Below, in pieces: positions 33,344 through 41,780 of a DNA stretch of 62,210 nt (positions within the stretch are counted from its first letter, which is position 1; every line of letters begins with the position of its first letter). The notes under the pieces were generated by a model, which was given only the letters and a program-made list of their open reading frames with translations, made no database searches and had not been told where the DNA came from. This DNA comes from Candidatus Methylomirabilota bacterium (lineage in GTDB: Bacteria; Methylomirabilota; Methylomirabilia; Rokubacteriales; CSP1-6). The stretch is taken from NCBI GenBank assembly GCA_035936835.1, contig DASYVT010000178.1:1-62210 (forward strand), read 5' to 3'. Both the position numbers and the translations under genes were made by a program.

Positions 33344-34611
33344 ACGGCCTCCCCGACGACCGCCGGCGGATCGTCATCGGTGCCGCGGCCGTGGTCGGCC
33401 TGGCCGGCCTCCTGTTCGGCGGCTGGGCGTGGTGGCAGGCCCGCTCCCAGGTCAGCACCGACGACGCCTACGTCGAGGGCGCGGTGGCCGTCGTCAGCGC
33501 CAAGGTCATGGGCAATGTCGTCGAGCTCCTCGTCCAGGACAACCAGCAGGTCAAGGCGGGGGACGTGCTCCTCCGCCTGGACCCGCGGGACTTCAGAGCC
33601 AAGCGCGATCAGGCGGCCGCCGCGGTCGCCGTGGCGGAGGCGGCGCTGCTGGCCCTGCGATCCGAGCTGCCGATGACGCGCGGGGTGACCGCGGCGCAGG
33701 GTGACGAAGCGCGTGGGGCGCTCGAAGGCGCGCGGGTTGCCGAAGCGGCGAGCCAGTCGGCCGTCGAGGAGGCGCAGGCTCAGCTCGAGGCCAAGCGCGC
33801 GGCGGCGTCGGCCGCCGAGGCGGACGTGGCGGGCGCGCGGGCCACCGCGGTCCAGGCCGTCCGCGAGAAGGCCCGCCAGCGCAAGCTCGTCGACCAGGGG
33901 CTGGTCGCCCAGCGGGACTATGACCAGGCCGAGGCCGCCGAGGGCACGGCGCGCGCCTCGCTCGAAGCGTTTGAGCGGCGCAAGATCCAGGTCGAGCGTG
34001 AGGCGCAGCAGGTCGAGGCCGCGCTCGCCTCCAGGCGGCTCGGGGTCCAGCAGGCGCGTCAGCGGGTGGCGGAGCTGCGCGGCACGCTGGCCAAGACCGA
34101 GAGCCAGCGCCAGCAGGTTCCGATGAAGGAAGCCGACATCGCCCGGGCGGAAGCGGCGCTGGCCCAGGCGCGGGCCGATCTGGCCTTCGCCGACCTCCAG
34201 CTTCAATACACAGAGGTTCGGGCGCTCGTGGACGGCGTCGTCTCCAAGCGCACGGTCGAGCTCGGCCACGTCGCCCAGATGGGGCAGCCGCTCCTGGCCA
34301 TCGTGCCGCTGCACGAGGTCTGGGTCCTGGCCAACTTCAAGGAGACGCAGCTCGATCGTATCCGCCCGGGCATGCCCGTCGAAGTGCGCGTGGACACGTT
34401 CAGCGATCGCGTCTTCAAGGGCACCGTCGACTCGCTCGCCGCGGGCACGGGCGCGCGCTTCTCGCTCCTGCCGCCGGAGAACGCCACCGGCAACTGGGTC
34501 AAGGTGGTCCAGCGGCTGCCCGTCAAGATCAAGCTCGACCCCGGGCAGTTCGGCAACCCCCACACGCTGCGCGCAGGCATGTCCGCCGTCGTCACCGTAA
34601 AGCTCCGCTAG
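33340..34611 (+). CDS. HlyD/EmrA-type membrane fusion protein
   Basis: A 423-residue periplasmic adaptor. A single TM at residues ~10-28 is followed by VSTDDAYVEGAVAVVSAKVMGNVVELLVQDNQQVKAGDVLLRLDP, the classical EmrA biotinyl-lipoyl strand. A long Ala/Glu/Arg coiled coil (~90-270), a second lipoyl half (VRALVDGVVSKRTVELGHVAQMGQPLLAIVP) and a beta-barrel domain follow. It links an inner-membrane MFS pump to an outer-membrane channel, implying a diderm envelope. ATG 33340 overlaps the preceding stop (ATGA). No TolC gene is in the window. Confidence 0.9.
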   Translation: MNGLPDDRRRIVIGAAAVVGLAGLLFGGWAWWQARSQVSTDDAYVEGAVAVVSAKVMGNVVELLVQDNQQVKAGDVLLRLDPRDFRAKRDQAAAAVAVAEAALLALRSELPMTRGVTAAQGDEARGALEGARVAEAASQSAVEEAQAQLEAKRAAASAAEADVAGARATAVQAVREKARQRKLVDQGLVAQRDYDQAEAAEGTARASLEAFERRKIQVEREAQQVEAALASRRLGVQQARQRVAELRGTLAKTESQRQQVPMKEADIARAEAALAQARADLAFADLQLQYTEVRALVDGVVSKRTVELGHVAQMGQPLLAIVPLHEVWVLANFKETQLDRIRPGMPVEVRVDTFSDRVFKGTVDSLAAGTGARFSLLPPENATGNWVKVVQRLPVKIKLDPGQFGNPHTLRAGMSAVVTVKLR

Positions 34612-34615
34612 CTCG

Positions 34616-36211
34616 ATGAACTCGTGGGCCAATCTCCCGGGAGCGCAGAAGTGGCTCATCACGCTGTCCGTGATGATGGTCACCATCATGCAGATCCTCG
34701 ACACCAGTGTCACCAACGTGGTGCTGCCGCACATGCAGGGCTCGCTCTCGGCCGGCCTCGAGGAGGTGACCTGGGTCCTGACCTCCTACTTAGCAGCCAA
34801 CGCGATCATCATTCCCGCCACGGGATGGCTCGCGGGCTACATCGGCCGCCGCCGCTTCTTCCTGCTCTGCACCACGCTCTTCACCATCAGCTCCTTCGCG
34901 TCGGGCCTGGCGCCGAACCTGACCTTCCTCATCATCGCGCGCATCTTCCAGGGCATCGGCGGCGGCCCGCTGATTCCGCTGTCGCAGGCCATCCTCTGGG
35001 AGATCTTCCCGCTCGGCCAGCGCGGGCTCGCCATGGCGGTCTGGGGTATCGGCATCATGATGGGGCCGATCTTCGGTCCGACGCTCGGCGGCTGGATCGC
35101 CGACAACTGGTCATGGCGCTGGATCTTCTACATCAACCTGCCGATCGGGCTCCTGGGCTTCTTCATGATCAGCACCTTCCTCTTCGACCCCGAGTACCTG
35201 AAGAAGCCGGGGCGCATCGACGCGCCCGGGCTCGTGCTGATGGTGGTGGGCTTCGGCTGCCTCCAGCTCGTTCTCGACCGCGGTGAGCACGAGGACTGGT
35301 TCGACTCGGACCTGATCGTCGCGCTGTCGGTCATCGCGTTCGCGGCGCTCGTCGGCTTCGTCATCCGCGAGCTGACGGCGCGGGAGCCGATCCTGGACCT
35401 GGGCGTGTTCTCGGACCGCAACTTCGCCACGGGCTCGTTCTTCGTCATGATGGTCGGGCTCGGGCTCTACTCGAGCATGCTGCTGGTGGCGCTGTACACG
35501 CAGAAGCTCCTCGCCTACGATGCCTGGAACTCGGGCGCGGTGCTGGGTCCCGGAGGCGTGGGCAACCTGATCTCGCTCATCATTGCAGGGCGTCTCGTGA
35601 CCCGGATGGACCAGCGAGTTCTCGTGGCCCTCGGCTGCGTCATCAATGCCGTGAGCCTCTACATGATGTCGCATCTTACGTTGACCGTGGATTACTGGGC
35701 GCTCGTGTGGCCGCGCTTCCTCCAGGGCTTGGGGCTCGGCTTCATCTTCGTGCCGCTCGTGACACTCACGCTCGCCACGATCGGCCGCCAGAAGCTCGGC
35801 AACGCCACGGCGGCCTTCAACGTGCTGCGCAACCTGGGCGGCAGCGTCGGCGTGGCGCTCGCGACGACATTCCTCACCAGGCGGAGCCAGGGGCACCAGT
35901 CGGTGCTGGCGGCGCACGTCAACGTCTGGGACCCCGCGACGGCGGCCCGGCTCAAGGCGTGGACGGCCCACTTCGCCTCGCGCGGCGCCGACTCGTTCAC
36001 CGCCGAAAAGCAGGCGACGGCCATGCTCTACCACGATGTGGTGGGGCAGGCGCAGGTGCTGGCTTACGCTGACGACTTCTGGATGCTGGCCGTCCTCTTC
36101 ACCGTGCTGCCGCTCGCCATCCCGCTCATGCGCCGTGTCAGCGCCCAGCCGGTTGCCGCCTCCGAGGAGCCGACGGGGCGGGTGGAGCCCCTGCCCTCGG
36201 CGGTGGAGTGA
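34616..36211 (+). CDS. DHA2-family drug efflux MFS permease (EmrB-type)
   Basis: A 531-residue 14-TM transporter. N-terminal VTIMQILDTSVTNVVLPHMQGSL is the DHA2 motif D1, TGWLAGYIGRRRFF the loop 2-3 motif, and RIFQGIGGGPLIPLSQAI plus GIGIMMGPIFGPTLGGW match motif C of antiporters. It is four bases downstream of the EmrA-like gene, so the pair forms an EmrAB-like pump exporting hydrophobic toxins. The last ~20 residues are polar and variable. Confidence 0.9.
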   Translation: MNSWANLPGAQKWLITLSVMMVTIMQILDTSVTNVVLPHMQGSLSAGLEEVTWVLTSYLAANAIIIPATGWLAGYIGRRRFFLLCTTLFTISSFASGLAPNLTFLIIARIFQGIGGGPLIPLSQAILWEIFPLGQRGLAMAVWGIGIMMGPIFGPTLGGWIADNWSWRWIFYINLPIGLLGFFMISTFLFDPEYLKKPGRIDAPGLVLMVVGFGCLQLVLDRGEHEDWFDSDLIVALSVIAFAALVGFVIRELTAREPILDLGVFSDRNFATGSFFVMMVGLGLYSSMLLVALYTQKLLAYDAWNSGAVLGPGGVGNLISLIIAGRLVTRMDQRVLVALGCVINAVSLYMMSHLTLTVDYWALVWPRFLQGLGLGFIFVPLVTLTLATIGRQKLGNATAAFNVLRNLGGSVGVALATTFLTRRSQGHQSVLAAHVNVWDPATAARLKAWTAHFASRGADSFTAEKQATAMLYHDVVGQAQVLAYADDFWMLAVLFTVLPLAIPLMRRVSAQPVAASEEPTGRVEPLPSAVE

Positions 36212-36244
36212 GCCCGGGCGCGTTTGAATCTTTCCGGTAGTGGG

Positions 36245-36421
36245 TCAGTTTGACGGGGGCCCCTTCTTTCGTCTCCGCTGCAAGACCTGATGCGGATGCT
36301 CAGGAAGGTGTTTCTCGCAGTATTCAACAACAGGCGGTGCCACGGCCTTGCTTCCACAGCCCCCATGTAGGCAGAGCCCGGCCTCCTTTTTGGCCTCCTT
36401 CATCTCATCGCGTGAGGCCAT
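36245..36421 (-). CDS. Small Cys/His protein, possible zinc-binding
   Basis: A 58-residue ORF below usual cutoffs. It opens MASRDEMKEAKKEAGLCLHGGCGS, and the cysteine/histidine pattern is C17-x4-C22-x15-C38-x2-H41, a plausible zinc knuckle (GLCLHGGC ... EYCEKH). It ends in a basic tail (LQRRRKKGPPSN). The ribosome binding site AGGAG stands seven bases before the ATG. The pattern resembles small zinc proteins found in mobile and phage-derived DNA. It sits in the lower-GC patch between EmrB and the binding protein, on the minus strand. No function can be assigned. Confidence 0.6.
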   Translation of the reverse strand: MASRDEMKEAKKEAGLCLHGGCGSKAVAPPVVEYCEKHLPEHPHQVLQRRRKKGPPSN

Positions 36422-36498
36422 GGTGGTCTCCTAGGCAATCAGTCAGTTTGAGATCAAGTGTGCTAGGGACGGTAGTCGCCACAATCTCCCCTTGACTG

Positions 36499-37503
36499 TC
36501 ATTGGATGATCTCATCCGCCCGCAGCAGGAGCGAGTGCGGGATCGTCAGGCCGAGGGCTTTCGCCGCCTTCAGGTTGATGATTAGGTCGAACTTGGACGG
36601 CTGCTCGACTGGCAGATCAGCGGGTCTGGCACCCTTTAGAATCTTATCGACCTGGCCCATAGCTCGGCGTTGCATGTCCGCCAGACTGGCGCCGTAGGAG
36701 AGGAGACCACCCGCGTCTACCCAAGCTCGGAACCCGTAGACTGCCGGGAGGCGCTGCCTATTGACGAAGTCGATTGTCTGGTCTCGCACGCGCGCCGTGA
36801 CCGAATCCGGATAGACGAACAATGCGTCAGGACGCTCTTTGGCGATTGTGGAAAGCGCGTGGTCGATCTCGGATGGATGTTGGATCGTCACGGGAAAGAG
36901 CGTCACCCCTAGTGACGGAGCCGCGTCCTGGCAGAATTTCAACGCCTGAGATGGCCCGGGGTCGTCAGGGTTGTAAAGAAACGCGACGCGACTAATACGG
37001 GGCACGGCTTGTTTTAGGAACTCGAGTTTCTTTGGGCTCAACTCGGACGACATACAGGTTTGCCCGGTGACGTTCCCACCGGGCCGTGCGAGGCTGTCAA
37101 CGATCCATCTGTACGGATCGCAGGTCACAAGCACGATAGGAATCCGGCGGGTGGCTTGACGTGCCACCTGCCCAGGCTTGAATGCGCCTGCGACAATGAC
37201 ATCGACGTTCAGCCTGACAAGTTCGCCCGCTAGATCAGGCAACCGTTCGAGCCGCCCGTCGGCCCATCGCCATTCAGTCAAGAGATTACTGCCCTCCCGC
37301 CAGCCCAAATCACTAAGGGCCTGATAGGTCACGGAGTGTTGCTTCCAGTCGGGAGCAGCGGGAGGCGCATCGCCGCTCAGAAAGCCGATTCGGGCGACCT
37401 TTCCCCCCTGCTGCGCATCCGCGCCAAAAGAAGTGGTCAGGACGACGAGGAGTGCGAGAAAGGTCAACCTAGCGGCAGCCGAGACGAATCGCCCTTCAAA
37501 CAT
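36499..37503 (-). CDS. ABC-type substrate-binding protein (PF04392-like)
   Basis: A 334-residue secreted binding protein. Signal peptide MFEGRFVSAAARLTFLALLV... with ADAQQGGKV at the cleavage region, then ARIGFLSGD, ELVRLNVDVIVAGAF, RPGGNVTGQTCMSSELSPKKLEFLKQAVP, and the C-terminal ADLPVEQPSKFDLIINLKAAKALGLTIPHSLLLRADEII, which is diagnostic for this orphan family. The mature protein has noticeably more A+T than neighbouring genes, as do its flanks. ATG 37503 follows AGGAGG at seven bases. Permease and ATPase genes are absent. Its upstream neighbour on the same strand is the stump of a near-copy. Confidence 0.88.
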   Translation of the reverse strand: MFEGRFVSAAARLTFLALLVVLTTSFGADAQQGGKVARIGFLSGDAPPAAPDWKQHSVTYQALSDLGWREGSNLLTEWRWADGRLERLPDLAGELVRLNVDVIVAGAFKPGQVARQATRRIPIVLVTCDPYRWIVDSLARPGGNVTGQTCMSSELSPKKLEFLKQAVPRISRVAFLYNPDDPGPSQALKFCQDAAPSLGVTLFPVTIQHPSEIDHALSTIAKERPDALFVYPDSVTARVRDQTIDFVNRQRLPAVYGFRAWVDAGGLLSYGASLADMQRRAMGQVDKILKGARPADLPVEQPSKFDLIINLKAAKALGLTIPHSLLLRADEIIQ

Positions 37504-37526
37504 TCTCTGTCCTCCTGGTTGGTAGG

Positions 37527-37664
37527 TCACTCTGCAAACTCCGGTGATAGCAGTACGAGAGCGACCCGCTGTAACTTGCCTACCTGCTGCGCCTCGGCGG
37601 CGAGCGGCGCGAACAGAGCGGTGAGCATGAAGAGCAAGGGGAGCCCAGCTGAACGCCGCCGCAT
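37527..37664 (-). pseudogene. N-terminal stump of a second ABC substrate-binding protein
   Basis: A 45-residue frame starting MRRRSAGLPLLFMLTALFAPLAAEAQQVGKLQRVALVL, a signal peptide plus the AEAQQ-x-GK junction of the same PF04392 family. It stops at 37527 only 23 bases before the intact paralogue's start at 37503. AGGAGG six bases before its ATG shows a once-functional start. Likely a tandem duplicate with its body deleted. Confidence 0.6.
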
Positions 37665-37851
37665 TCCGGGCCTCCTGCAGAGCCGACTGGTGACCTGGTA
37701 GGACGTGACGGGAGTCTAGGCGGGTTGGGCGGCCGTGTCAAAGCGCACAACTTCCCGTAACTCCGTACCCAAGGGTCGTACCGCACCCGGTTCTCTGCGT
37801 AGGCTTCCCCACTGGGTAGACAGTTTGAGGGTAGACTTTCCGGGGCCGTGA

Positions 37852-38214
37852 CGTTGGTTCACCTACTACTACTGGCTCGACGACGAGCGGGCGCCGGACT
37901 TCGCGCGCACCGTCGATATCCACCGCAAGCCCGGCTACGATCCGGTGGAGTTGTTCCTGGATCCGGCGCTGCGCGCCCCCAAGCTCAAGGTGGGCTGGAT
38001 GCTGCTCAGGAAGGCGGCGGGGTTCCGGTACCTCATGGATGTGATCCCCCTCGACGCGAGCCTCGTGCGAGGCTCCCCCGGCCGGCTCCCCGAGAGCCCC
38101 GAGGCCGGGCCCGTGCTGATCTCGAGCGAGGCCGGGCTCATGACCGGGGATGTCGTGCGGGCTACCGACGTGAAGCCGCTCCTCCTGGCCCACGTGTTCG
38201 GGGCATCGCCGTAG
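37852..38214 (+). pseudogene. C-terminal fragment of an alkaline phosphatase / nucleotide pyrophosphatase-type protein
   Basis: After a TGA at 37849 the frame reads YYYWLDDERAPDFARTV, DIHRKPGYDPVELF, then KVGWMLLRKAAGFRYLMDVIP and a normal C-terminus. These are the closing ~115 residues of type-I phosphodiesterase/nucleotide pyrophosphatase-like proteins that are usually about 450 residues. All catalytic metal-site motifs would lie in the missing N-terminal part. The break coincides with the right edge of the lower-GC patch. Confidence 0.65.
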
Positions 38215-38220
38215 CCCGGC

Positions 38221-39417
38221 TCACACCGCGCCGGCAGCGTGGAGGCGCGTGATCTCCTCCTCGCCGTAGCCGCACTCGCGCAGAATCTCCTCCGTGTGCT
38301 GGCCCGGCATGGGCGGCGGCCGTCGCACTTCCGCGCGTCCCGTCGAGAGCTCGAGCGGGAAACGGAGGAGCTTGACGGGCCCCGCCACGGGATGCTGGAT
38401 CTCCTCGACGGCGTCGGCCGCCTGCACGGCGGGGTCGGCGAAGGTCTCGTCATACGTGTTGATGGGCGCCGCCCAGATGCCCTGCGGCACCAGGCGCTCG
38501 AGCCACTCCGCCGTCGTGCGCCCGCGCGTGACGGGCTCGATGAGCCGGGCGACGGCCTCGCGTGCCTCGAAGTTCCACGTGACCGCGGCGTAGGGCTCGA
38601 GCGCGGGAAGCGGGAGCGCGCGGGCCAGCGCGCCGAGCGGCGACATGGAGAGCACGATGTGCCCGTCGCGCGTCGCGTACACGCCGTAGGGCGGCGGGTG
38701 GAACGTGCTCGCGAGCCCGGTCGGGCTCCTCTCGAGGCGCGCGCCGTTCAGGTGATAGGACGCGACCTCGATCTGGAGATCGAGCGCGGCCTTGAGCATG
38801 CTGGCTTCGACCTGGAGACCCTTGCCGGTCCGCGCGCGCTCGAGGAGCGCCGCCAGCACGCCCATCGCGAGCAGCGCCGCGCCGTGCTGGTCGATGACGG
38901 CCGTGCCGACGGGCGTCGGCGGCTGGCCGGCGCGACCGGAAATGGAGGCGAGGCCGGAGAACGCTTGCATGAGAAGGTCCTGCCCGGGCCTCTCGCGGTA
39001 CGGGCTCGACTCGCCGTAGCCCGAGGCCGAGGCGTAGATGAGCCTTGGGTTGACCTTCGAGACCTCGTCCCAACCGAGCCCCAGCCGCTCCATGACTCCG
39101 GGCCTGAAGTTCTGCACGAGCACGTCCGCGCTTTCGACGAGCTTCCGCGCGACGGCGAGGCCCTCGGGCTTCTTCAAGTCGAGCGTCAGGCTGCGCTGGT
39201 TCCTGTGGGCCAGGAGGAAGAAGACGCTGACGCCGTTGAGAAACAGGTTGGCGCCCGACCAATGGCGCTCCCATAGCGTTCCGCCGGGAGGCTCGATCTT
39301 GACCACGTCGGCGCCCATGTCAGCAAGGAACTGGACGCCCGACGGCCCGAGCAGGAACTGGGTGAACGAGAGGACGCGGACGCCCGAGAGAACGCTGAGC
39401 GCCGGGCGCTCGCTCAC
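38221..39417 (-). CDS. CaiB/BaiF CoA-transferase family protein
   Basis: A 398-residue class III CoA-transferase that moves CoA between carboxylic acids through a Asp-anhydride intermediate. Matching segments: VLSGVRVLSFTQFLLGPSGVQFLADMGADVVKIEPPGG, RNQRSLTLDLKKPEG, VLVQNFRPGVMERLGLGWDE and LIYASASGYG. The catalytic Asp is expected in GRAGQPPTPVGTAVIDQHGA, and the tail matches PMPGQHTEEILRECGY. GTG 39417 lies in a GTGA overlap with the upstream MaoC-type gene, so the two are co-translated. The pair suggests CoA activation and hydration of an unusual acid. Confidence 0.88.
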   Translation of the reverse strand: MSERPALSVLSGVRVLSFTQFLLGPSGVQFLADMGADVVKIEPPGGTLWERHWSGANLFLNGVSVFFLLAHRNQRSLTLDLKKPEGLAVARKLVESADVLVQNFRPGVMERLGLGWDEVSKVNPRLIYASASGYGESSPYRERPGQDLLMQAFSGLASISGRAGQPPTPVGTAVIDQHGAALLAMGVLAALLERARTGKGLQVEASMLKAALDLQIEVASYHLNGARLERSPTGLASTFHPPPYGVYATRDGHIVLSMSPLGALARALPLPALEPYAAVTWNFEAREAVARLIEPVTRGRTTAEWLERLVPQGIWAAPINTYDETFADPAVQAADAVEEIQHPVAGPVKLLRFPLELSTGRAEVRRPPPMPGQHTEEILRECGYGEEEITRLHAAGAV

Positions 39418-39845
39418 TCGACGCCCTTGAGGATGTGGGTCGCCGCGCACACCACGTCGCCGCGCTGGGTGGTGCAGGTGACGCGCGCGAAGGTCTTCCG
39501 CTGCGCCGGGTCGCGCTCGACGATCTCGTAGTCGACCGTGACCGTGTCGCCGATGAAGAGCGGGGCGGGGAAGCGGACCTTGTCGTAGCCGTAGGAGACC
39601 CACGTGCCCGCCAGCCCCTCGAGGATCTTCGTCGAGGTGTTGGACATGAGCCCGAGGGCGAGCGCGCCGTGGGCGATGCGCCGGCCGTACTTGGTCTTGC
39701 GCATGTACTCCTCGTCGACATGATTCGGCGACAGATCGCCCGTGATGCCGGCGAAGAGGTAGACGTCAGATTCCGAGATGGTCTTGCTGAAGGTGACGCG
39801 ACGCCCGATCGTGAGCGCCTCGAAGCCGTCCTTGCCCGTTGCCAT
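39414..39845 (-). CDS. MaoC-type (R)-hydratase / hotdog dehydratase
   Basis: A 143-residue MaoC dehydratase. SESDVYLFAGITGDLSPNHVDEEYMRKTKYGRRIAHGALALGLMS carries the hydratase-2 motif with the catalytic Asp (GDLSPNH) and His. It hydrates trans-2-enoyl-CoA to (R)-3-hydroxyacyl-CoA. Strong SD AAGGAG seven bases before ATG 39845. First gene of the two-gene unit with the CoA-transferase. Confidence 0.9.
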   Translation of the reverse strand: MATGKDGFEALTIGRRVTFSKTISESDVYLFAGITGDLSPNHVDEEYMRKTKYGRRIAHGALALGLMSNTSTKILEGLAGTWVSYGYDKVRFPAPLFIGDTVTVDYEIVERDPAQRKTFARVTCTTQRGDVVCAATHILKGVE

Positions 39846-39924
39846 GGGTTGCTCCTTTCTCTTGCGCGCGAAGCGGGGCTGACTGTAGGGCCGGGCGCGG
39901 GCGGCGTCAAGCCTGCTGATGGGA

Positions 39925-39930
39925 TAGGAT
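39925..39930 (+). promoter_or_regulatory. -10-like TAGGAT box, seven bases before the start codon
   Basis: TAGGAT followed by GCCCCTC and the ATG at 39938. Spacing suits transcription starting at or next to the start codon itself. Confidence 0.4.
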
Positions 39931-39937
39931 GCCCCTC

Positions 39938-40492
39938 ATGAGCCGCGTCCGAAAGCTGCCCGCGGTGTGGGCCGGCCTCTGTCTGCTCGTGGCCGCCTCC
40001 GCAGGCTGCGCGCGCGTGCCCGGCGTCGAGGTGCCGGACGTCCGGACGCCGCCCGAGGTCGTGGTCGAGATCCTGAGGCTCGCCCGCGTGGGCCCGGGCG
40101 ATATGGTCTACGACCTGGGCTCGGGCGACGGGCGCATCGTGATCGCGGCGGCGCGCGATTTCGGGGCGCGCGGGGTGGGGATCGAGCTCGATCCGGATCT
40201 CGTGGCCGAATCAGCGAGGAACGCGCGGCGCGCAGGCGTCGCCGAGCGCTCGAGATTCCTGCAGCAGGACATCTTCGACGCCGACATCAGCGAGGCGACC
40301 GTGGTGACGCTGTATTTGTCCCCCGACGTCAACCTGCGATTGAAGCCCAAGCTCCTGTCCCAGCTCAAGCCCGGCTCGCGCATCGTCTCCCACGACTTCC
40401 CGATCGGTGACTGGCAGCCCGCGCGCGTCGTCAACTTCAAGGGCCCGGAGCGCACCCACGCGCTCTCGCTCTGGATCGTCCCGCCGCGTTAG
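39938..40492 (+). CDS. Lipoprotein-like class I SAM-dependent methyltransferase
   Basis: A 184-residue Rossmann methyltransferase. VYDLGSGDGRIVIAAARDFGARGVGIELDPDL gives the SAM-binding motif I and the acidic residue at the end of strand 2. It is preceded by a signal with a lipobox-like LLVAASAGC at residues ~17-25, so the protein appears exported and lipid-anchored, which is odd for a SAM-dependent enzyme because SAM is not expected outside. Related proteins in many bacteria share this signal-plus-methyltransferase layout. ATG 39938 is preferred over ATG 39929, since TAGGAT lies seven bases before it. No partner gene. Confidence 0.72.
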   Translation: MSRVRKLPAVWAGLCLLVAASAGCARVPGVEVPDVRTPPEVVVEILRLARVGPGDMVYDLGSGDGRIVIAAARDFGARGVGIELDPDLVAESARNARRAGVAERSRFLQQDIFDADISEATVVTLYLSPDVNLRLKPKLLSQLKPGSRIVSHDFPIGDWQPARVVNFKGPERTHALSLWIVPPR

Positions 40493-41313
40493 GGCAGCTT
40501 CTTCGGCACGGGCTTGCCGGCGATCCAGTCGGCGATCACGCCCACCACCTCGCGCTCGCGGCCGACAAAGCCGTGGGCGGCGAGGGCCTCGCAGGGCTCG
40601 GAGCGCGGCGGATCGCCGCCCGTTACCTCGACGAAGTCCACCTTGGCGCTGCCAGAGAGGGCCGCCGGCAGCCCTGTTGCGGCGCCGAAGGGCGAGGCCC
40701 AGCATGCGTCCTGCTGGTGGTGCACGACCAGGACCGGTGCCGTGATCCGCTTGAGCGGGGCGTCGTACACGGTGACGGCGCGGCTGCGGCCGCGTCCGCC
40801 GTCGCCCAGGCTCGTGGTCAGAACGAGACCCTTCACGTTCGGATCCTTGAGTGAGGCGGCGACGGCCGCGACCGACAGCGTGCCCCGGCTCGTCCCGGCG
40901 AGGTAGATCGGCGCGGGAGCCCGCGCCTCGAGCGACTGCAGTACCGTTGTCACGTCCTCCACGTGGGTCTTGCCCATCCTGAACGCATCGTCCATCCCCT
41001 GGGGCTGGTCCGAGGGTGTGTCGATGACCGCCACGAGAAGGCCGCGCGCGGCGAAGAGCCGCGCGGTCCGCACGAGGAAGTTCTGGCCCATGAAGATGCG
41101 TCCGTCGCGCTCGCCGAAGTGGTTGGCCCCGAGGCCGCCGGGGAACATGAGCAGCGTGGCCGATGGCTCCCCGGCGGGCGCCACAAGCAGGACGCGCACG
41201 GCGACGCCCGGGCGGGTTGGGACGCTCAGGATCTTCTGGGCTGAGACGGGGTTGGGCAGCACGGCGGTCACGAAACCGACCAGGAGGGCGGCTCGGGCCC
41301 ACGGGAGTCGCAT
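40489..41313 (-). CDS. Secreted alpha/beta hydrolase
   Basis: A 274-residue exported serine hydrolase. Signal peptide MRLPWARAALLVGFVTAVLPNPVSAQ. The core has LLMFPGGLGANHF (oxyanion strand) and the nucleophile elbow GTSRG in YLAGTSRGTLS (Ser). The catalytic Asp lies near VVHHQQDACW and the His probably in AHGFVGRE. Start ATG 41313; a TATACT box lies six bases upstream and no SD is visible. Its 3' end overlaps the methyltransferase stop by four bases (convergent). Esterase, dienelactone-type or peptidase activity cannot be separated. Confidence 0.8.
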   Translation of the reverse strand: MRLPWARAALLVGFVTAVLPNPVSAQKILSVPTRPGVAVRVLLVAPAGEPSATLLMFPGGLGANHFGERDGRIFMGQNFLVRTARLFAARGLLVAVIDTPSDQPQGMDDAFRMGKTHVEDVTTVLQSLEARAPAPIYLAGTSRGTLSVAAVAASLKDPNVKGLVLTTSLGDGGRGRSRAVTVYDAPLKRITAPVLVVHHQQDACWASPFGAATGLPAALSGSAKVDFVEVTGGDPPRSEPCEALAAHGFVGREREVVGVIADWIAGKPVPKKLP

Positions 41314-41319
41314 GGGCCG

Positions 41320-41325
41320 AGTATA
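41320..41325 (-). promoter_or_regulatory. -10-like TATACT box six bases before the alpha/beta hydrolase ATG
   Basis: Read on the minus strand: TATACT, CGGCCC, ATG. No SD can fit between the expected transcription start and the start codon, which points to leaderless translation. The plus-strand DNA 41360-41391 also contains TATACT and an extended TGCTATGCT box that may serve nuoA. Confidence 0.45.
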
Positions 41326-41426
41326 GGACAGCATGCGGTCGCGCCGTGATGCAGCCGCCTGATATACTGGGCACAGGGCCTGTGCTATGCTCCGCGCGGT
41401 TTTCCACATTCTCAGGAGGCGCGCAC

Positions 41427-41780
41427 GTGACCGGGTATCTGCCCGTGATGATCTTTTTCGCGCTCATCGTGGCGTTCGCCGTGGTGTCGCTCGCCGCGGC
41501 CTCCGTCCTGAGGCCCGCGCGCCCCTACTTCTCCAAGCTCGAGAACTACGAATGCGGTTCCGAGCCCATCGGCGAGGCGTGGGTGCAGTTCCCCGTGGGC
41601 TTCTACCTGGTCGCCTTGATCTTCATCGTCTTCGACGCGCTCGCCATCTTCCTCTTCCCGTGGGCGCTCGTGCTCCGCGGACTCGGGATGGGCGGCGTCG
41701 GCGTGATGGCGCTCTTCGTGGCCATCCTCGGGCTCGGCTGGGTCTACGCGCTTCGGGAGGGTATTCTCGAATGGAAATAA
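41427..41780 (+). CDS. nuoA: NADH-quinone oxidoreductase subunit A
   Basis: Small three-TM subunit at the membrane-arm/Q-module junction of complex I. Conserved [37 protein letters not shown] includes the flexible loop with the cysteine (ECGSEP) seen in NuoA/ND3. 117 residues from GTG 41427, which has AGGAGG eight bases upstream; the longer in-frame ORF is not family-like. First gene of an eleven-subunit operon; the last ten bases overlap nuoB. Confidence 0.95.
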   Translation: MTGYLPVMIFFALIVAFAVVSLAAASVLRPARPYFSKLENYECGSEPIGEAWVQFPVGFYLVALIFIVFDALAIFLFPWALVLRGLGMGGVGVMALFVAILGLGWVYALREGILEWK

